Of a stretch of 37,991 bases of DNA, positions 7,625-15,329 are shown piece after piece. The stretch's first letter is position 1, and the number at the start of each line of letters is the position of its first letter. The stretch covers positions 1 to 37,991 of the forward strand of contig JACQYN010000054.1 of the NCBI GenBank assembly GCA_016208235.1, written 5' to 3'. A program made the translations under genes and the position numbers. Under the pieces are notes generated by a model, which saw only the letters and a list, made by a program, of their open reading frames with translations, ran no database searches and had not been told where the DNA came from. The stretch comes from Deltaproteobacteria bacterium (GTDB taxonomy: Bacteria; Desulfobacterota; Desulfobaccia; Desulfobaccales; 0-14-0-80-60-11).

Positions 7625-9094
7625 ATGCATATCCTGATGGTGACTCCGGAAGCCAACCCTTTTGCCCGCAGCGGCGGGTTGGCGGAAGGGATTAACGCTC
7701 TTTCCTGGGCCTTGGTGCGATTGGGACATCGGCTAACCGTGGTCCTGCCCTTATATCGGCAGGTGCGGGAATCAGGCCACCCCGTCTCCTTTACCGGCCA
7801 AACCCTTTCCATTCCCATCTCCTGGAAAACCGTGCCCGCGGAAATCCACAAGGCCGAGATGGATCATGGCCTTACCTTTTACTTCATCGGCCAGGACGCG
7901 CTCTTCAACCGGGAGGGCCTCTACGGCACCGCGTACGGCGCGTTCGAAGACAACGCGGAGCGCTTCATCTTCTTCAGCCGGGCGGTGGTGGAGATGATCG
8001 AAGCCCTGGAGCTGGAGGCCGATATCTGTCACTGCCATGAATGGCAGACGGGCCTGGTGCCCGTCTATCTCCGCACCCTGTATAATGATCGCCCCCGCTT
8101 GCAAAAGCTGGCCGTGGTCTATACCGTCCACAATGTGGGTTATCAGGGCCTTTTTTCCTCCTTCGACATGCCTCTCACCGGCCTGGGCTGGGAGCTCCTC
8201 TCCCCCAAGGGGCTGGAATTTTACGGTAAAATGAATCTAATGAAAGGCGGCCTGGTCTTTGCGGATCTGCTCAGCACGGTGAGCGCCAAGTACCGGGAAG
8301 AGATCCTCACGCCGGAGTACGGCTTCGGCCTGGAAGGGTTGTTCCAGGAACGGGCCCCGGAGCTTTACGGCATCTTCGAGGGGGTGGATAATAACCGCTG
8401 GGATCCTGCCCGGGATCCTTATCTGGCGGCTCCTTACGCCCCGGAGAACCTGGAGGGGAAAAAGGCCTGCAAGGCCGCCCTGATCCAACAATTCAACCTG
8501 AACCTGCCCCTGGAACGCCCCCTCATCGGCTTGACCACCCGCTTTTTTGAACGCAAGGGCATCGACCTGCTGGAAAACAGTCTGGATGATCTGATGGGGC
8601 TGGGAGTGGGCTTTGTCCTCCAGGGCACCGGGGAGGAACGCCATCAATATCTCCTGCAGGAGATCAGCCAGCGCTATGCCGGGCAGATGGGCCTGAATAT
8701 CGGTTACACGGATGAACTGTCCCACCAGATCATCGCCGGGTCCGACATCTTTCTCATGCCCTCCCGCTATGAGCCTTGCGGCCTCGACCAGCTCTACTGC
8801 CTGCGTTACGGGACGGTCCCTGTGGTGCGGGGTACCGGGGGGTTGGATGAGACCATCCAGGAATATGATCCCAATACCCTCCAGGGCAATGGTTTCAAGT
8901 TCACCGGCTATACCCCTGTGGAACTTCTGGGCGCAGTGCAACGCAGCCTGGCGGTTTATCAAGATCAAGCCGCCTGGCAGTCCCTGATGCGCAGAAACAT
9001 GGCCCTGGACTTTTCCTGGGACACCGTGGCTCCCAAATACGTGGAGTTATACCAGCGGGCCCGGGATAAGCGGCTCAGCCTTGTGGGGGGATGA
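7625..9094 (+). CDS. glgA: Glycogen/starch synthase (GT5)
   Basis: 489 residues, normal length for a bacterial glycogen synthase, which transfers glucose from ADP- or UDP-glucose to the end of an alpha-1,4-glucan in the cytoplasm. The N-terminal GT5 domain begins MHILMVTPEANPFARSGGLA. The usual K-T-G-G-L donor-binding motif reads R-S-G-G-L, a conservative change of the Lys. YTVHNVGYQG follows near residue 170. The C-terminal GT-B half holds the motif PSRYEPCGLDQLYCLRYG, with the conserved catalytic-region Glu, and VVRGTGGLDETI. The ATG at 7625 has GAAGGG upstream and lies 18 bp after galT, so the two are probably one transcript from the promoter at 6537-6565. The kinase gene begins 6 bp after its stop. 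Confidence 0.93.
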   Translation: MHILMVTPEANPFARSGGLAEGINALSWALVRLGHRLTVVLPLYRQVRESGHPVSFTGQTLSIPISWKTVPAEIHKAEMDHGLTFYFIGQDALFNREGLYGTAYGAFEDNAERFIFFSRAVVEMIEALELEADICHCHEWQTGLVPVYLRTLYNDRPRLQKLAVVYTVHNVGYQGLFSSFDMPLTGLGWELLSPKGLEFYGKMNLMKGGLVFADLLSTVSAKYREEILTPEYGFGLEGLFQERAPELYGIFEGVDNNRWDPARDPYLAAPYAPENLEGKKACKAALIQQFNLNLPLERPLIGLTTRFFERKGIDLLENSLDDLMGLGVGFVLQGTGEERHQYLLQEISQRYAGQMGLNIGYTDELSHQIIAGSDIFLMPSRYEPCGLDQLYCLRYGTVPVVRGTGGLDETIQEYDPNTLQGNGFKFTGYTPVELLGAVQRSLAVYQDQAAWQSLMRRNMALDFSWDTVAPKYVELYQRARDKRLSLVGG

Positions 9095-9100
9095 CGCTTA

Positions 9101-11467
9101 ATGGCCACGGAGCGCATTGCCTTCCTGACCCAAATGGTGGAGGTATTCACTTCCACCGTCAGCTTCGGGGAGCGCCTCAACAACCTGGTCCATCTTCTGG
9201 CCCGCTACCTGAAGGTGGATCTCGCCCTTTACTTCGGACTGGACAAGGCCAAGGAGACTCTCGTTCTCAATCTCAGCAGCCAGGGACCCGTGCCGCCCCA
9301 TCTGCGGGTGGAGTTCCCCCTGGGACAGGGGCTGGTGGGGGAAGTGGCCAAAACCAGGAAAATGAAGACGGTTCAACGTTCCCAGCCGGGGGTGTTGGCC
9401 GCCAACCGGTCTCTGGAAAAGTTGCATCCCGCGTTTGCGACCCTGGCCGGCTTTCCGGTGGCCGATGATAATTTCTTTTACGGCGTCCTGATCCTGGTGG
9501 ACCGGCAGGAGCGTCACTTCACCCCGGCTGAACGCCAGAACGTGCAACTGGCCAGCCTGCTGCTGGCCGGCACTCTGCGCCAGGCCCTCCTCCAGGAAGA
9601 AGCTAAAAAGCGCATCGCCGAGCTCTCCGTCCTTTTCGAAGTAGGCAAGGCCCTCAGCTCCACCGTGGAACTGGATGTGCTCCTGGAGCGGGTAGTTACC
9701 ACCACCGCCAAGGTGATCACCGCCCGGGGCGCGGCTTTGCAGATCATCGACGGGGTCACCAAGGAGGTGCGGGTCTCTTCCCAATACGGCGAAATCCCCA
9801 TGAGCTGCCCCTCCCCCGCGGTGATCCTGGCCACCCCCACCGCTGCCGGGGAACTTCCCTATTTACAGGGCCAAGAAATAAACGCCGCAGGTCGCACCCA
9901 CTTTTTCCTGGCAGTGCCCCTCGCCTTTAAAGGCCAGCTCCAGGGGACCATCTGCGTTTACGATAAGTTCGCCCCCAATGGCGAGTATCTGCCCTTTGAC
10001 CCGGAAAACCGCCAGCTGCTGTACACCATGGCCGGACTGATCGTCAACGCCATTGAAAATGCCCTCACCTTCAAACAGGTGGAGACCCTGGCGGAAAAAA
10101 ATGAGCGCATGGTGCGCAATCTCACCGTCCTGCAAGTTTTATCCCGGGCCCTGTTGACCACCGTGCAGGAAGAGCGGCTGCTGGAAATCATTCTCCAGGG
10201 CCTCACCCTGGACCAGGGGTTGGGGTTCGACCGGGCGGTGGTACTGTTGGTGGATGAAGCCACCCAAACGTTAAAGGGCGTTAAAGGCGCGCAGCGCTCC
10301 CCCAAGCTCCGGGGCCGGCCCTTGTTTGAGGCCTTGGTGGCGCCTCTGGCCGAGGAGGTGCCGGTCCAGGACTGGCAGATTCCCCTGCGCCCCGACCAGG
10401 GGGCCCTGGCCCTGACGGTGCTCCAGAAGCGCCCTTATCATGTGCTGAGTTCTTCTCCGGAATCCATCCGGTCCCCGGCCTTGCCGCCGCAATTCGCCGC
10501 GCCGGAATTTTTCGTGGCGCCCCTGGTGGTCAAAGACCGGGCCACCGGCGTCATCATGGTGGACAACCGAGCATCCGGCCGTCCCCTGGAAGAGGAACCC
10601 CTCCATGTCCTGCAGATGTTCTCCACCCAGGCCGGGTTGGTGGTGGAAAACGCCCACCTCTATTCCACCATCGAAGCCAACAACCGGGAATTGTTGCTCA
10701 TCCGGGAAAGGATGCTGGAATCCGACCGCCTCGCGGCCCTGAGCAGCCTGGCCTCCGGCATGGCCCACGAAATCCGCAATCCCCTGGTCTCCATCGGCGG
10801 CTTTGCCCGGCGCATCGCCAAGTTGGTGGAGGAGACTTCTCCCTTGCGGGGCTATGTGGAGGTAATCCAGGAAGAAGTAACCCGGTTGGAAAAACTCCTC
10901 CGGGAAATCCTGGACTTCACCGGCGAAAACTTGAGTTTTTACGGCGACCACGACCTGAACAAACTTCTGGAGGACACCCTCCTCCTGGTGCAGCGGGACC
11001 TGGAAGCCTGTAAGATCACCGTCGTCAAGGAACTCCCCCCGTTGCCCCGGCTCCATTGCGACGACCGGCAGATCAAGCAGGTCTTTTACAATCTGTTTCA
11101 AAACGCCTGCCAGGCCATGCACCAGGGAGGCACCCTGACCATCCGCTCTTACCCCCTGGAAAAGGAAGACGGTTTGTACGAGGCGGTGGCCATCACTGAT
11201 ACCGGCGGCGGCATCCCCCTGGAAGTCTTACATAATATCTTCAATCCCTTTTTCTCTACTAAAGATTACGGCACCGGCCTGGGTCTGGCCATTGCCCAGC
11301 GCATCGTCTCCCGCCATTACGGGCAGATGGAAGTGAACAACGAGCTGGGCAAAGGGGTGACCTTCATCGTCTCCCTGCCGGTGGCCAAATATTGTCTGGT
11401 AAAGGAGCCTGGCCATGGCGCCGCCCTGGCCAGCACGCTGAAGGCCCCAAAAGGAGGAGAGCGATGA
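9101..11467 (+). CDS. Soluble multi-GAF sensor histidine kinase
   Basis: 788 residues with no membrane segment. Three GAF-like regions lie at about 20-165, 175-325 and 340-520. A HisKA dimerisation domain follows, with the phospho-accepting His556 in MAHEIRNP, and then a HATPase_c domain. The ATP-binding boxes are complete: N box NLFQNACQAM (Asn668), G1 DTGGGI (700-705), F box FNPFFSTK and G2 GTGLGLAI (725-732). The enzyme should autophosphorylate in response to a small cytoplasmic ligand or redox signal bound by the GAF domains; the ligand is unknown. Its stop codon overlaps the start of the response regulator gene (ATGA at 11464-11467), so the pair is a cognate two-component system. Closeness to glgA (6 bp) suggests co-transcription with carbohydrate storage genes. 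Confidence 0.9.
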   Translation: MATERIAFLTQMVEVFTSTVSFGERLNNLVHLLARYLKVDLALYFGLDKAKETLVLNLSSQGPVPPHLRVEFPLGQGLVGEVAKTRKMKTVQRSQPGVLAANRSLEKLHPAFATLAGFPVADDNFFYGVLILVDRQERHFTPAERQNVQLASLLLAGTLRQALLQEEAKKRIAELSVLFEVGKALSSTVELDVLLERVVTTTAKVITARGAALQIIDGVTKEVRVSSQYGEIPMSCPSPAVILATPTAAGELPYLQGQEINAAGRTHFFLAVPLAFKGQLQGTICVYDKFAPNGEYLPFDPENRQLLYTMAGLIVNAIENALTFKQVETLAEKNERMVRNLTVLQVLSRALLTTVQEERLLEIILQGLTLDQGLGFDRAVVLLVDEATQTLKGVKGAQRSPKLRGRPLFEALVAPLAEEVPVQDWQIPLRPDQGALALTVLQKRPYHVLSSSPESIRSPALPPQFAAPEFFVAPLVVKDRATGVIMVDNRASGRPLEEEPLHVLQMFSTQAGLVVENAHLYSTIEANNRELLLIRERMLESDRLAALSSLASGMAHEIRNPLVSIGGFARRIAKLVEETSPLRGYVEVIQEEVTRLEKLLREILDFTGENLSFYGDHDLNKLLEDTLLLVQRDLEACKITVVKELPPLPRLHCDDRQIKQVFYNLFQNACQAMHQGGTLTIRSYPLEKEDGLYEAVAITDTGGGIPLEVLHNIFNPFFSTKDYGTGLGLAIAQRIVSRHYGQMEVNNELGKGVTFIVSLPVAKYCLVKEPGHGAALASTLKAPKGGER

Positions 11468-11817
11468 AAAAAATCCTGGTGGCAGACGACGAAATGAGCA
11501 TTCGCCTCCTTTATAGCGAAGAACTCAAAGAGGAGGGCTACGAAGTCTACCTGGCCGCCAACGGCAAAGAAGCCCTGGAAATTGTGGGCAAGGTCCCTCT
11601 GGATCTGGTCATTCTGGACATCAAGATGCCGGAGATGGACGGCATTGAAGCTTTAAGGCAGATTAAGGAAAAACAACCGGATCTGCCGGTGCTCCTCAGC
11701 ACCGCTTATGGGGAATACCGGCAAGACTTTGCCACCTGGGCTTCGGATGAGTACCTGGTCAAATCCTCCGACCTGGAGGATTTGAAATCCGCGGTCAAAC
11801 GCTACTTGAAAGAATAA
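11464..11817 (+). CDS. Single-domain response regulator
   Basis: 117 residues: a receiver domain and nothing else. Acidic pocket Asp8-Asp9, phospho-acceptor Asp52 (VILDIKMPEMDG), switch Thr80 and Lys100 are all present. The ATG at 11464 overlaps the kinase stop and is preceded by AAGGAGGAG, so translation is coupled. An open frame reaches back to 11392 but runs through the kinase gene. Without an output domain it must work by protein-protein contact, like CheY or Spo0F, or pass phosphate to another regulator. Its target is not shown by the neighbourhood. Confidence 0.92.
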   Translation: MKKILVADDEMSIRLLYSEELKEEGYEVYLAANGKEALEIVGKVPLDLVILDIKMPEMDGIEALRQIKEKQPDLPVLLSTAYGEYRQDFATWASDEYLVKSSDLEDLKSAVKRYLKE

Positions 11818-11835
11818 GATTTCCCAAGGTGCGGC

Positions 11836-12111
11836 ATGACTAAACTCAAAGCTCTGCTCTTCCTGCTGTTGGGCGCGCTCCTGGTGGATTTTGCCCTGGA
11901 GAACGCCCTTTCTTCGCCAACTCTGAAGCTGTTTCGGTTCGACCTGGTAAAACTGCCCATCTTCCTCCTGGTTTATGGCAGCTTGGGCTTTGGCTTCCTG
12001 GGCGGTTGGTTGGCCCATATCCTGCGCGTGAAAAAAAAGAAACGGGCCGCGGCCTTAGCCCAGGAGAAGCCGGAATCCCCAGAGGCTCCCCAGGAGCAGC
12101 ACTACCAATAA
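11836..12111 (+). CDS. LapA-domain (DUF1049) membrane protein
   Basis: 91 residues. Two hydrophobic helices (about 5-24 and 40-65) are followed by a lysine-rich stretch (VKKKKRAA) and a charged tail, as in the LipopolysaccharideAssembly A (LapA/DUF1049) family. E. coli LapA helps tune LPS synthesis; whether this shorter protein does so is unknown. AAGGTG lies upstream of the ATG. The last 57 bp overlap, in the opposite direction, the end of the YIP1 gene, a long convergent overlap that affects only the polar tail of this protein. Confidence 0.75.
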   Translation: MTKLKALLFLLLGALLVDFALENALSSPTLKLFRFDLVKLPIFLLVYGSLGFGFLGGWLAHILRVKKKKRAAALAQEKPESPEAPQEQHYQ

Positions 12112-12750
12112 GACCTGGAGCACCAGGGACAGGCACAAGACCCCCAGGGCCCGCCAGGAAGACAGGCCCAGGACTTTTTGCAACCCCCGGTAATAGAGGA
12201 CCAGGGTCCACAGACCGGCCACCGGCCCCCCCAGAAGGGGCAGAAACCCCGCCACCATCGCCCCCTGGGCGTAGCAAGTAATCCGCCAGACCGGGGAAAA
12301 AACCGACCAGGGCCCGCCGGTCAGCCCCACCGCCCCCCATAACCCCAGGCTGCTGACGATCAAATTAGCCAGCATAACTACCGGAGTCAGCAGCATCATA
12401 GGGATTAGCGCCCATTCCACCCGGCTGAACAAGCAAGGCATGGCGCGCATTACCCCCACGGCGCGGCTGAGTCCCAGATAGAGGAGCAGTTGCCAGTATA
12501 GGCAGGCCAGCATGCCCGCGGTGCCCACGATCAGGGCAAAGGCCAGGGCCTCGGCCCACCCTTCCCGGGGCATGGTCCGGAAGAAATCTCCGGGGTGAAA
12601 GAGCACCTGCCCCAAGGTGCGGCCCAGGCCCTGAAAGCGGTTAAGCCCAGCATCCTCCCAGGGCACCGGGTGGGTGGCGGCCGGCGCCGCCTCCGGTTCC
12701 TGACTCGGGGCAGACGGGGCAGCTTCTGGTTCCATTCCTTCGTCCGTCAT
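12055..12750 (-). CDS. YIP1 family integral membrane protein
   Basis: 231 residues. A Pro/Ala/Glu-rich cytoplasmic head (1-38) is followed by QVLFHPGDFFRTMPREGW, the start motif of Yip1-domain proteins (PF04893), and then about five hydrophobic helices (about 66-90, 110-135, 138-152, 160-190, 200-228). The function in bacteria is unknown. The start overlaps the PH-domain gene's stop by 4 bp (12747-12750), so the two are translationally coupled. The 3' end overlaps the LapA-domain gene by 57 bp on the other strand. Confidence 0.8.
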   Translation of the reverse strand: MTDEGMEPEAAPSAPSQEPEAAPAATHPVPWEDAGLNRFQGLGRTLGQVLFHPGDFFRTMPREGWAEALAFALIVGTAGMLACLYWQLLLYLGLSRAVGVMRAMPCLFSRVEWALIPMMLLTPVVMLANLIVSSLGLWGAVGLTGGPWSVFSPVWRITCYAQGAMVAGFLPLLGGPVAGLWTLVLYYRGLQKVLGLSSWRALGVLCLSLVLQVLLVVLLLGSLWGFRLLLG

Positions 12751-13181
12751 CGGCCCCTTTCCTCGATCACGGCCTTAACCGCCTTGGGGTCCGCCAGGCC
12801 GAACCAGAACAACCCCGGGCCCCCGGACTTGTCCCGGATAATCACGTTCCCTACCCGGAGGATGGTCTGGGTCAACCCCCGACGCACCAAGACCTCCTCC
12901 AGATTTTCCCAGGGGATTTCCTGCCGCCTGCCGGTCCAGCGCCAGACCTTGCTCACCCCCTGGAGAGTCACCTGGTACTCCTGGCCCCAGCGCATGTACA
13001 CCACCGCGGCCACCAGGATCAGTCCCAAGACCATGCCCAACCAAACGGGCAGGCCCACCTCCGGGTTGATCCGGGGCCCCAGGAAGCAGATGGCGATGGC
13101 CACATAGTGGACGAAAAAGGCCCGGCCGCAGGGGCGGAATACGAGGGTCGATTCGGTGCCTTTCCCTGCTTTTTCAGTCAT
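12747..13181 (-). CDS. Bacterial PH-domain-like membrane protein
   Basis: 144 residues. Two adjacent hydrophobic helices (about 22-36 and 43-64) precede a beta-rich C-terminal domain with YQVTLQGVSKVWRWTGRRQEIPWENLEEV. This layout matches small bacterial PH (YdbS/YdbT-like) proteins, which have two membrane helices and one PH-like domain. The family role is unclear, possibly envelope stress or membrane organisation. It is the first gene of a two-gene unit with the YIP1 protein. An intergenic repeat region lies upstream. Confidence 0.65.
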   Translation of the reverse strand: MTEKAGKGTESTLVFRPCGRAFFVHYVAIAICFLGPRINPEVGLPVWLGMVLGLILVAAVVYMRWGQEYQVTLQGVSKVWRWTGRRQEIPWENLEEVLVRRGLTQTILRVGNVIIRDKSGGPGLFWFGLADPKAVKAVIEERGR

Positions 13182-13226
13182 ATTTCTTTCCTAAATAAAT
13201 AGTTTGAGATCTCTGAACCAGTCCTG

Positions 13227-13316
13227 TTTGTCATCCTGAGCGAAGCGAAGGATCTCGTATTTCGTTGGGAAATTAGAGATTCTTCACTCCGCTTCGCTCC
13301 GTTCAGAATGACAAAT
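13227..13316. repeat. Inverted repeat of the GTCATCCTGAGCGAAGCG type
   Basis: The left arm (13227-13256) contains GTCATCCTGAGCGAAGCG and the right arm (13276-13316) its imperfect complement (CGCTTCGCTCCGTTCAG, then AATGACAAAT). The two arms enclose about 19 bp. This sequence type is a common intergenic repeat in diverse bacteria. It lies upstream of the PH-domain gene. The rest of the 349-bp gap (13182-13530) holds the next repeat and no gene. Confidence 0.8.
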
Positions 13317-13459
13317 ATTGTTTAAGTTAGCGCCTGTGCTCCAGGGGGAAAGGGTGTTATTGGTTTCTCTCGGTAATTAATAGAAGCATTTTCGGCGTTC
13401 CATCTTTATCCCCTCTCCCCCAATGGGCTCAACATTACCCACAAGTTTTTCTAACTGGT

Positions 13460-13514
13460 GGCACAGCCTTCCAGGCTGTGCCGAAAATCCCGCACAGGCT
13501 GAAGCCTGCGGCTA
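13460..13514. repeat. Double palindrome of the CAGGCTGAAGCCTG type
   Basis: The first hairpin (13460-13482) has arms GGCACAGCCT/AGGCTGTGCC. The second (13491-13514) is built on CACAGGCTGAAGCCTGCGG. Together they form a REP-like pair at the 3' side of the histone-deacetylase-like gene. They may serve as its transcription end, though no T-run follows. Confidence 0.75.
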
Positions 13515-13530
13515 CGGTCTTCCCTCGTCT

Positions 13531-14376
13531 TCAATCCTCGGCCAATCTCTGGATAATCCCGGGAATAACCGCCGCGGCCACCTGGTGCAGAGACCCTCCC
13601 CCCAGCACTACCTGCATCGCTATCCCCATTTCCCCCGTCAGGGAAACCAGCAGGTCGCAAACCGCCAGGTAGTCAACTTCCGTCAGGCCCAGGGAAGAGT
13701 ATTCATCCCGATGGGCATTGAAGCCGCAGTACCAGACCAGCAGGTCAGGCCGGAATTCCTTCACCCGGGGTAAGTGGCTGCGCACCTGCTCCAGGTAACG
13801 GCCGGGGTCTGCCTGCTCCCGGGGCTGAAAGACGTTGACCTCCACGGCCAGGCCGTCCAAAGAGCAATAGTCGCTCCGGCAAAAGCAGAGGTGCAGCACA
13901 TCCTGGTCGTCATCCAGAAGCTGGAGAGTGCCGCCCGCGTGCAGGGCGTCGGTGTCAATAATGGCAAAACGGCGGAGCGGGCTGACCTCCCGCACTTGGG
14001 TGAGGGCGATGACCACGTCGTTGAAGCAGGACGAATCCCAGAATTCCCGGCGCCCCGCGTGGTGGCCGCCGGTGCCCGTAAAGCAAAAAGCCCGGTCCAG
14101 TTCCCCCCGGGCCAGGGCCTCCATGGCCGCCACCACCCCGCCCACGGATTCGTACGCGGTGCGGCATTCGTCTTCCAGGTCCACCATGGCCACCATCTCC
14201 CACGGGTGGACCTTAAGGATCATCTCCCGGGACCCCCGGGGGCATTCAAAGAGAGTGACATTGGGCCTTTGCAGCACCGCGTCCAAGGCCCCGGGAAAAT
14301 CCAGCAACCGCGGCCGCAGGGTCAGATAGCCCTGGGTCTTAAAAACCGGATGGTAAAAGACGCCGACTTTTTTCAT
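13531..14376 (-). CDS. Histone-deacetylase-like protein with altered metal site
   Basis: 281 residues from the ATG at 14376 (MKKVGVFYHP); an upstream in-frame ATG at 14427 adds 17 residues of unlikely sequence. The arginase/deacetylase fold is recognisable from GTGGHHAGRREFWDSSCFND, with the tandem His105-His106 of the family. Other key positions differ. The usual D-x-D-x-H-H-G reads D-T-D-A-L-H-A, so the first metal His is Leu145. GFDAH reads GFNAH (Asn220). The EGGY loop with the catalytic Tyr reads GGGS. These changes remove two of three expected zinc ligands and the Tyr. The protein may bind another metal, use another substrate or be inactive. Relatives remove acetyl groups from lysines, acetylpolyamines or acetoin-related compounds. 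It stands alone between repeats. Confidence 0.82.
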   Translation of the reverse strand: MKKVGVFYHPVFKTQGYLTLRPRLLDFPGALDAVLQRPNVTLFECPRGSREMILKVHPWEMVAMVDLEDECRTAYESVGGVVAAMEALARGELDRAFCFTGTGGHHAGRREFWDSSCFNDVVIALTQVREVSPLRRFAIIDTDALHAGGTLQLLDDDQDVLHLCFCRSDYCSLDGLAVEVNVFQPREQADPGRYLEQVRSHLPRVKEFRPDLLVWYCGFNAHRDEYSSLGLTEVDYLAVCDLLVSLTGEMGIAMQVVLGGGSLHQVAAAVIPGIIQRLAED

Positions 14377-14418
14377 GGTTTTTCCGCCGCTTTCCCCTTC
14401 CAAAGGCCGTTTTCCCCT

Positions 14419-14472
14419 CGTTCCCAAGCTCCCGCTTGGGAACGCTATTACGGGCGAAGCTCCTGCTTCGCC
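14419..14472. repeat. REP-like palindrome pair (GTTCCCAAGC and GGCGAAGC)
   Basis: Hairpin 14419-14444 has arms CGTTCCCAAGC/GCTTGGGAACG and is a second copy of the element at 4225-4249. Hairpin 14453-14472 has arms GGCGAAGC/GCTTCGCC. A half-site (GCAGGAGCTTGGGAACC) follows at about 14503-14519. The 263-bp stretch 14377-14639 contains only these and the heptamers below. Confidence 0.85.
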
Positions 14473-14583
14473 TAAAACAGATTCACTCTAATTTGGTAAA
14501 AAAGCAGGAGCTTGGGAACCAGGATACAGGGGGGCCCGTGGCCGCCGTAATTCGGCGTGCACGGCACGCCCTATAGTTCTGGC

Positions 14584-14604
14584 CACTGGCCACTGACCAC
14601 TAAG
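14584..14604. repeat. Second copy of CACTGRC heptamers
   Basis: CACTGGC, CACTGAC and CACTAAG follow each other. They match the tandem heptamers at 715-749 and lie 36 bp beyond the stop of the truncated TolC-like gene. Confidence 0.7.
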
Positions 14605-14639
14605 CAGTCCCTGGCCCCCTCCCTCAACATCACTTCCCC

Positions 14640-15119
14640 TCACCCTCCCCTCTGGCGCCGGGCCCGGAGCTTTTCCTGGGCCATCTCCCGCATCACCGCG
14701 TGCATGGAGATGTTCAAACCGATGCGGTATTGCTGGGTCAGGGGCTGAGTCATAAAACCCACCATGTAGGCGGTGGGCTGCCGGTTCTTATTGATGTCGG
14801 GAGAGGAAATGGGAATGGCAATGGGCAGGAGGCTCGAGAAGCCGCCGAAGATGTTTTGATTATCCTGGCCCAGGGACGTCAGGGTCCAGTTCTCCAGGAC
14901 CAGAACTTCGAAGACGGGGAAACGCCGGGTGCGCACCGCGGCCAGTAGATGGTCCGACTTGGAGACGTCCAGGACGGCGTTCTGCACCAGCCGGTTTTCC
15001 CGCAGAGCGGTATCCACCGCGTCTTCCAGGGTAAGGACTTGGCGCGCTGGGGTCTTGCCAGACTGGGCCAGGGCCGGCGAGATCAGGACCAGCAGAAGCC
15101 ACAGGAGGAATATCCACAT
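14640..15119 (-). pseudogene. Truncated TolC-like outer-membrane efflux protein (N-terminal third)
   Basis: 159 residues from the ATG at 15119 (GGGAGA upstream). Residues 1-20 are a signal peptide (MWIFLLWLLLVLISPALAQS). LTLEDAVDTALRENRLVQNA then matches the first helical repeat of TolC/OEP proteins, followed by LPIAIPISSP and QPLTQQYRIGLNI. Family members are about 420-500 residues with two OEP repeats; this one ends after the first half-repeat. The downstream sequence shows no further OEP similarity in any frame and turns directly into repeats. No RND or ABC export partner is present. It is most likely a remnant whose 3' two-thirds were lost through repeat-mediated deletion. A short functional protein cannot be excluded. 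Confidence 0.7.
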
Positions 15120-15228
15120 CGGGCGACTTCTCCCACAAGGATTCGTCGCATTGTGGAGCATCCAGGGTTTCTTATCAAGCCCCCACCGGCATTATTTTGT
15201 AACTATTCAATAAAGTTATAACAAATCG

Positions 15229-15292
15229 GCATGTTCGGGAACTGGACGGGATCAGGAAAGGGTAACGCATGTTCGGGGACATGGGTAACAGT
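15229..15292. repeat. Direct repeats GCATGTTCGGG in a gene-free stretch
   Basis: GCATGTTCGGG occurs at 15229-15239 and again at 15267-15277, and GGGTAAC occurs at 15260-15266 and 15283-15289. The 210-bp gap 15120-15329 between the TolC remnant and the Pat-like gene holds these and an AT-rich patch, but no gene. It may be the relic of an insertion-sequence end. Confidence 0.4.
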
Positions 15293-15329
15293 TTAAAATG
15301 ACGTATCCCGGCGACCAAGTCCAACGCCA

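Noticed and set aside
14620-14642. The TGA ending the TolC-like gene as another selenocysteine codon
   Set aside because: No TolC similarity follows the stop and TolC has no conserved Cys there. The gene is simply truncated.
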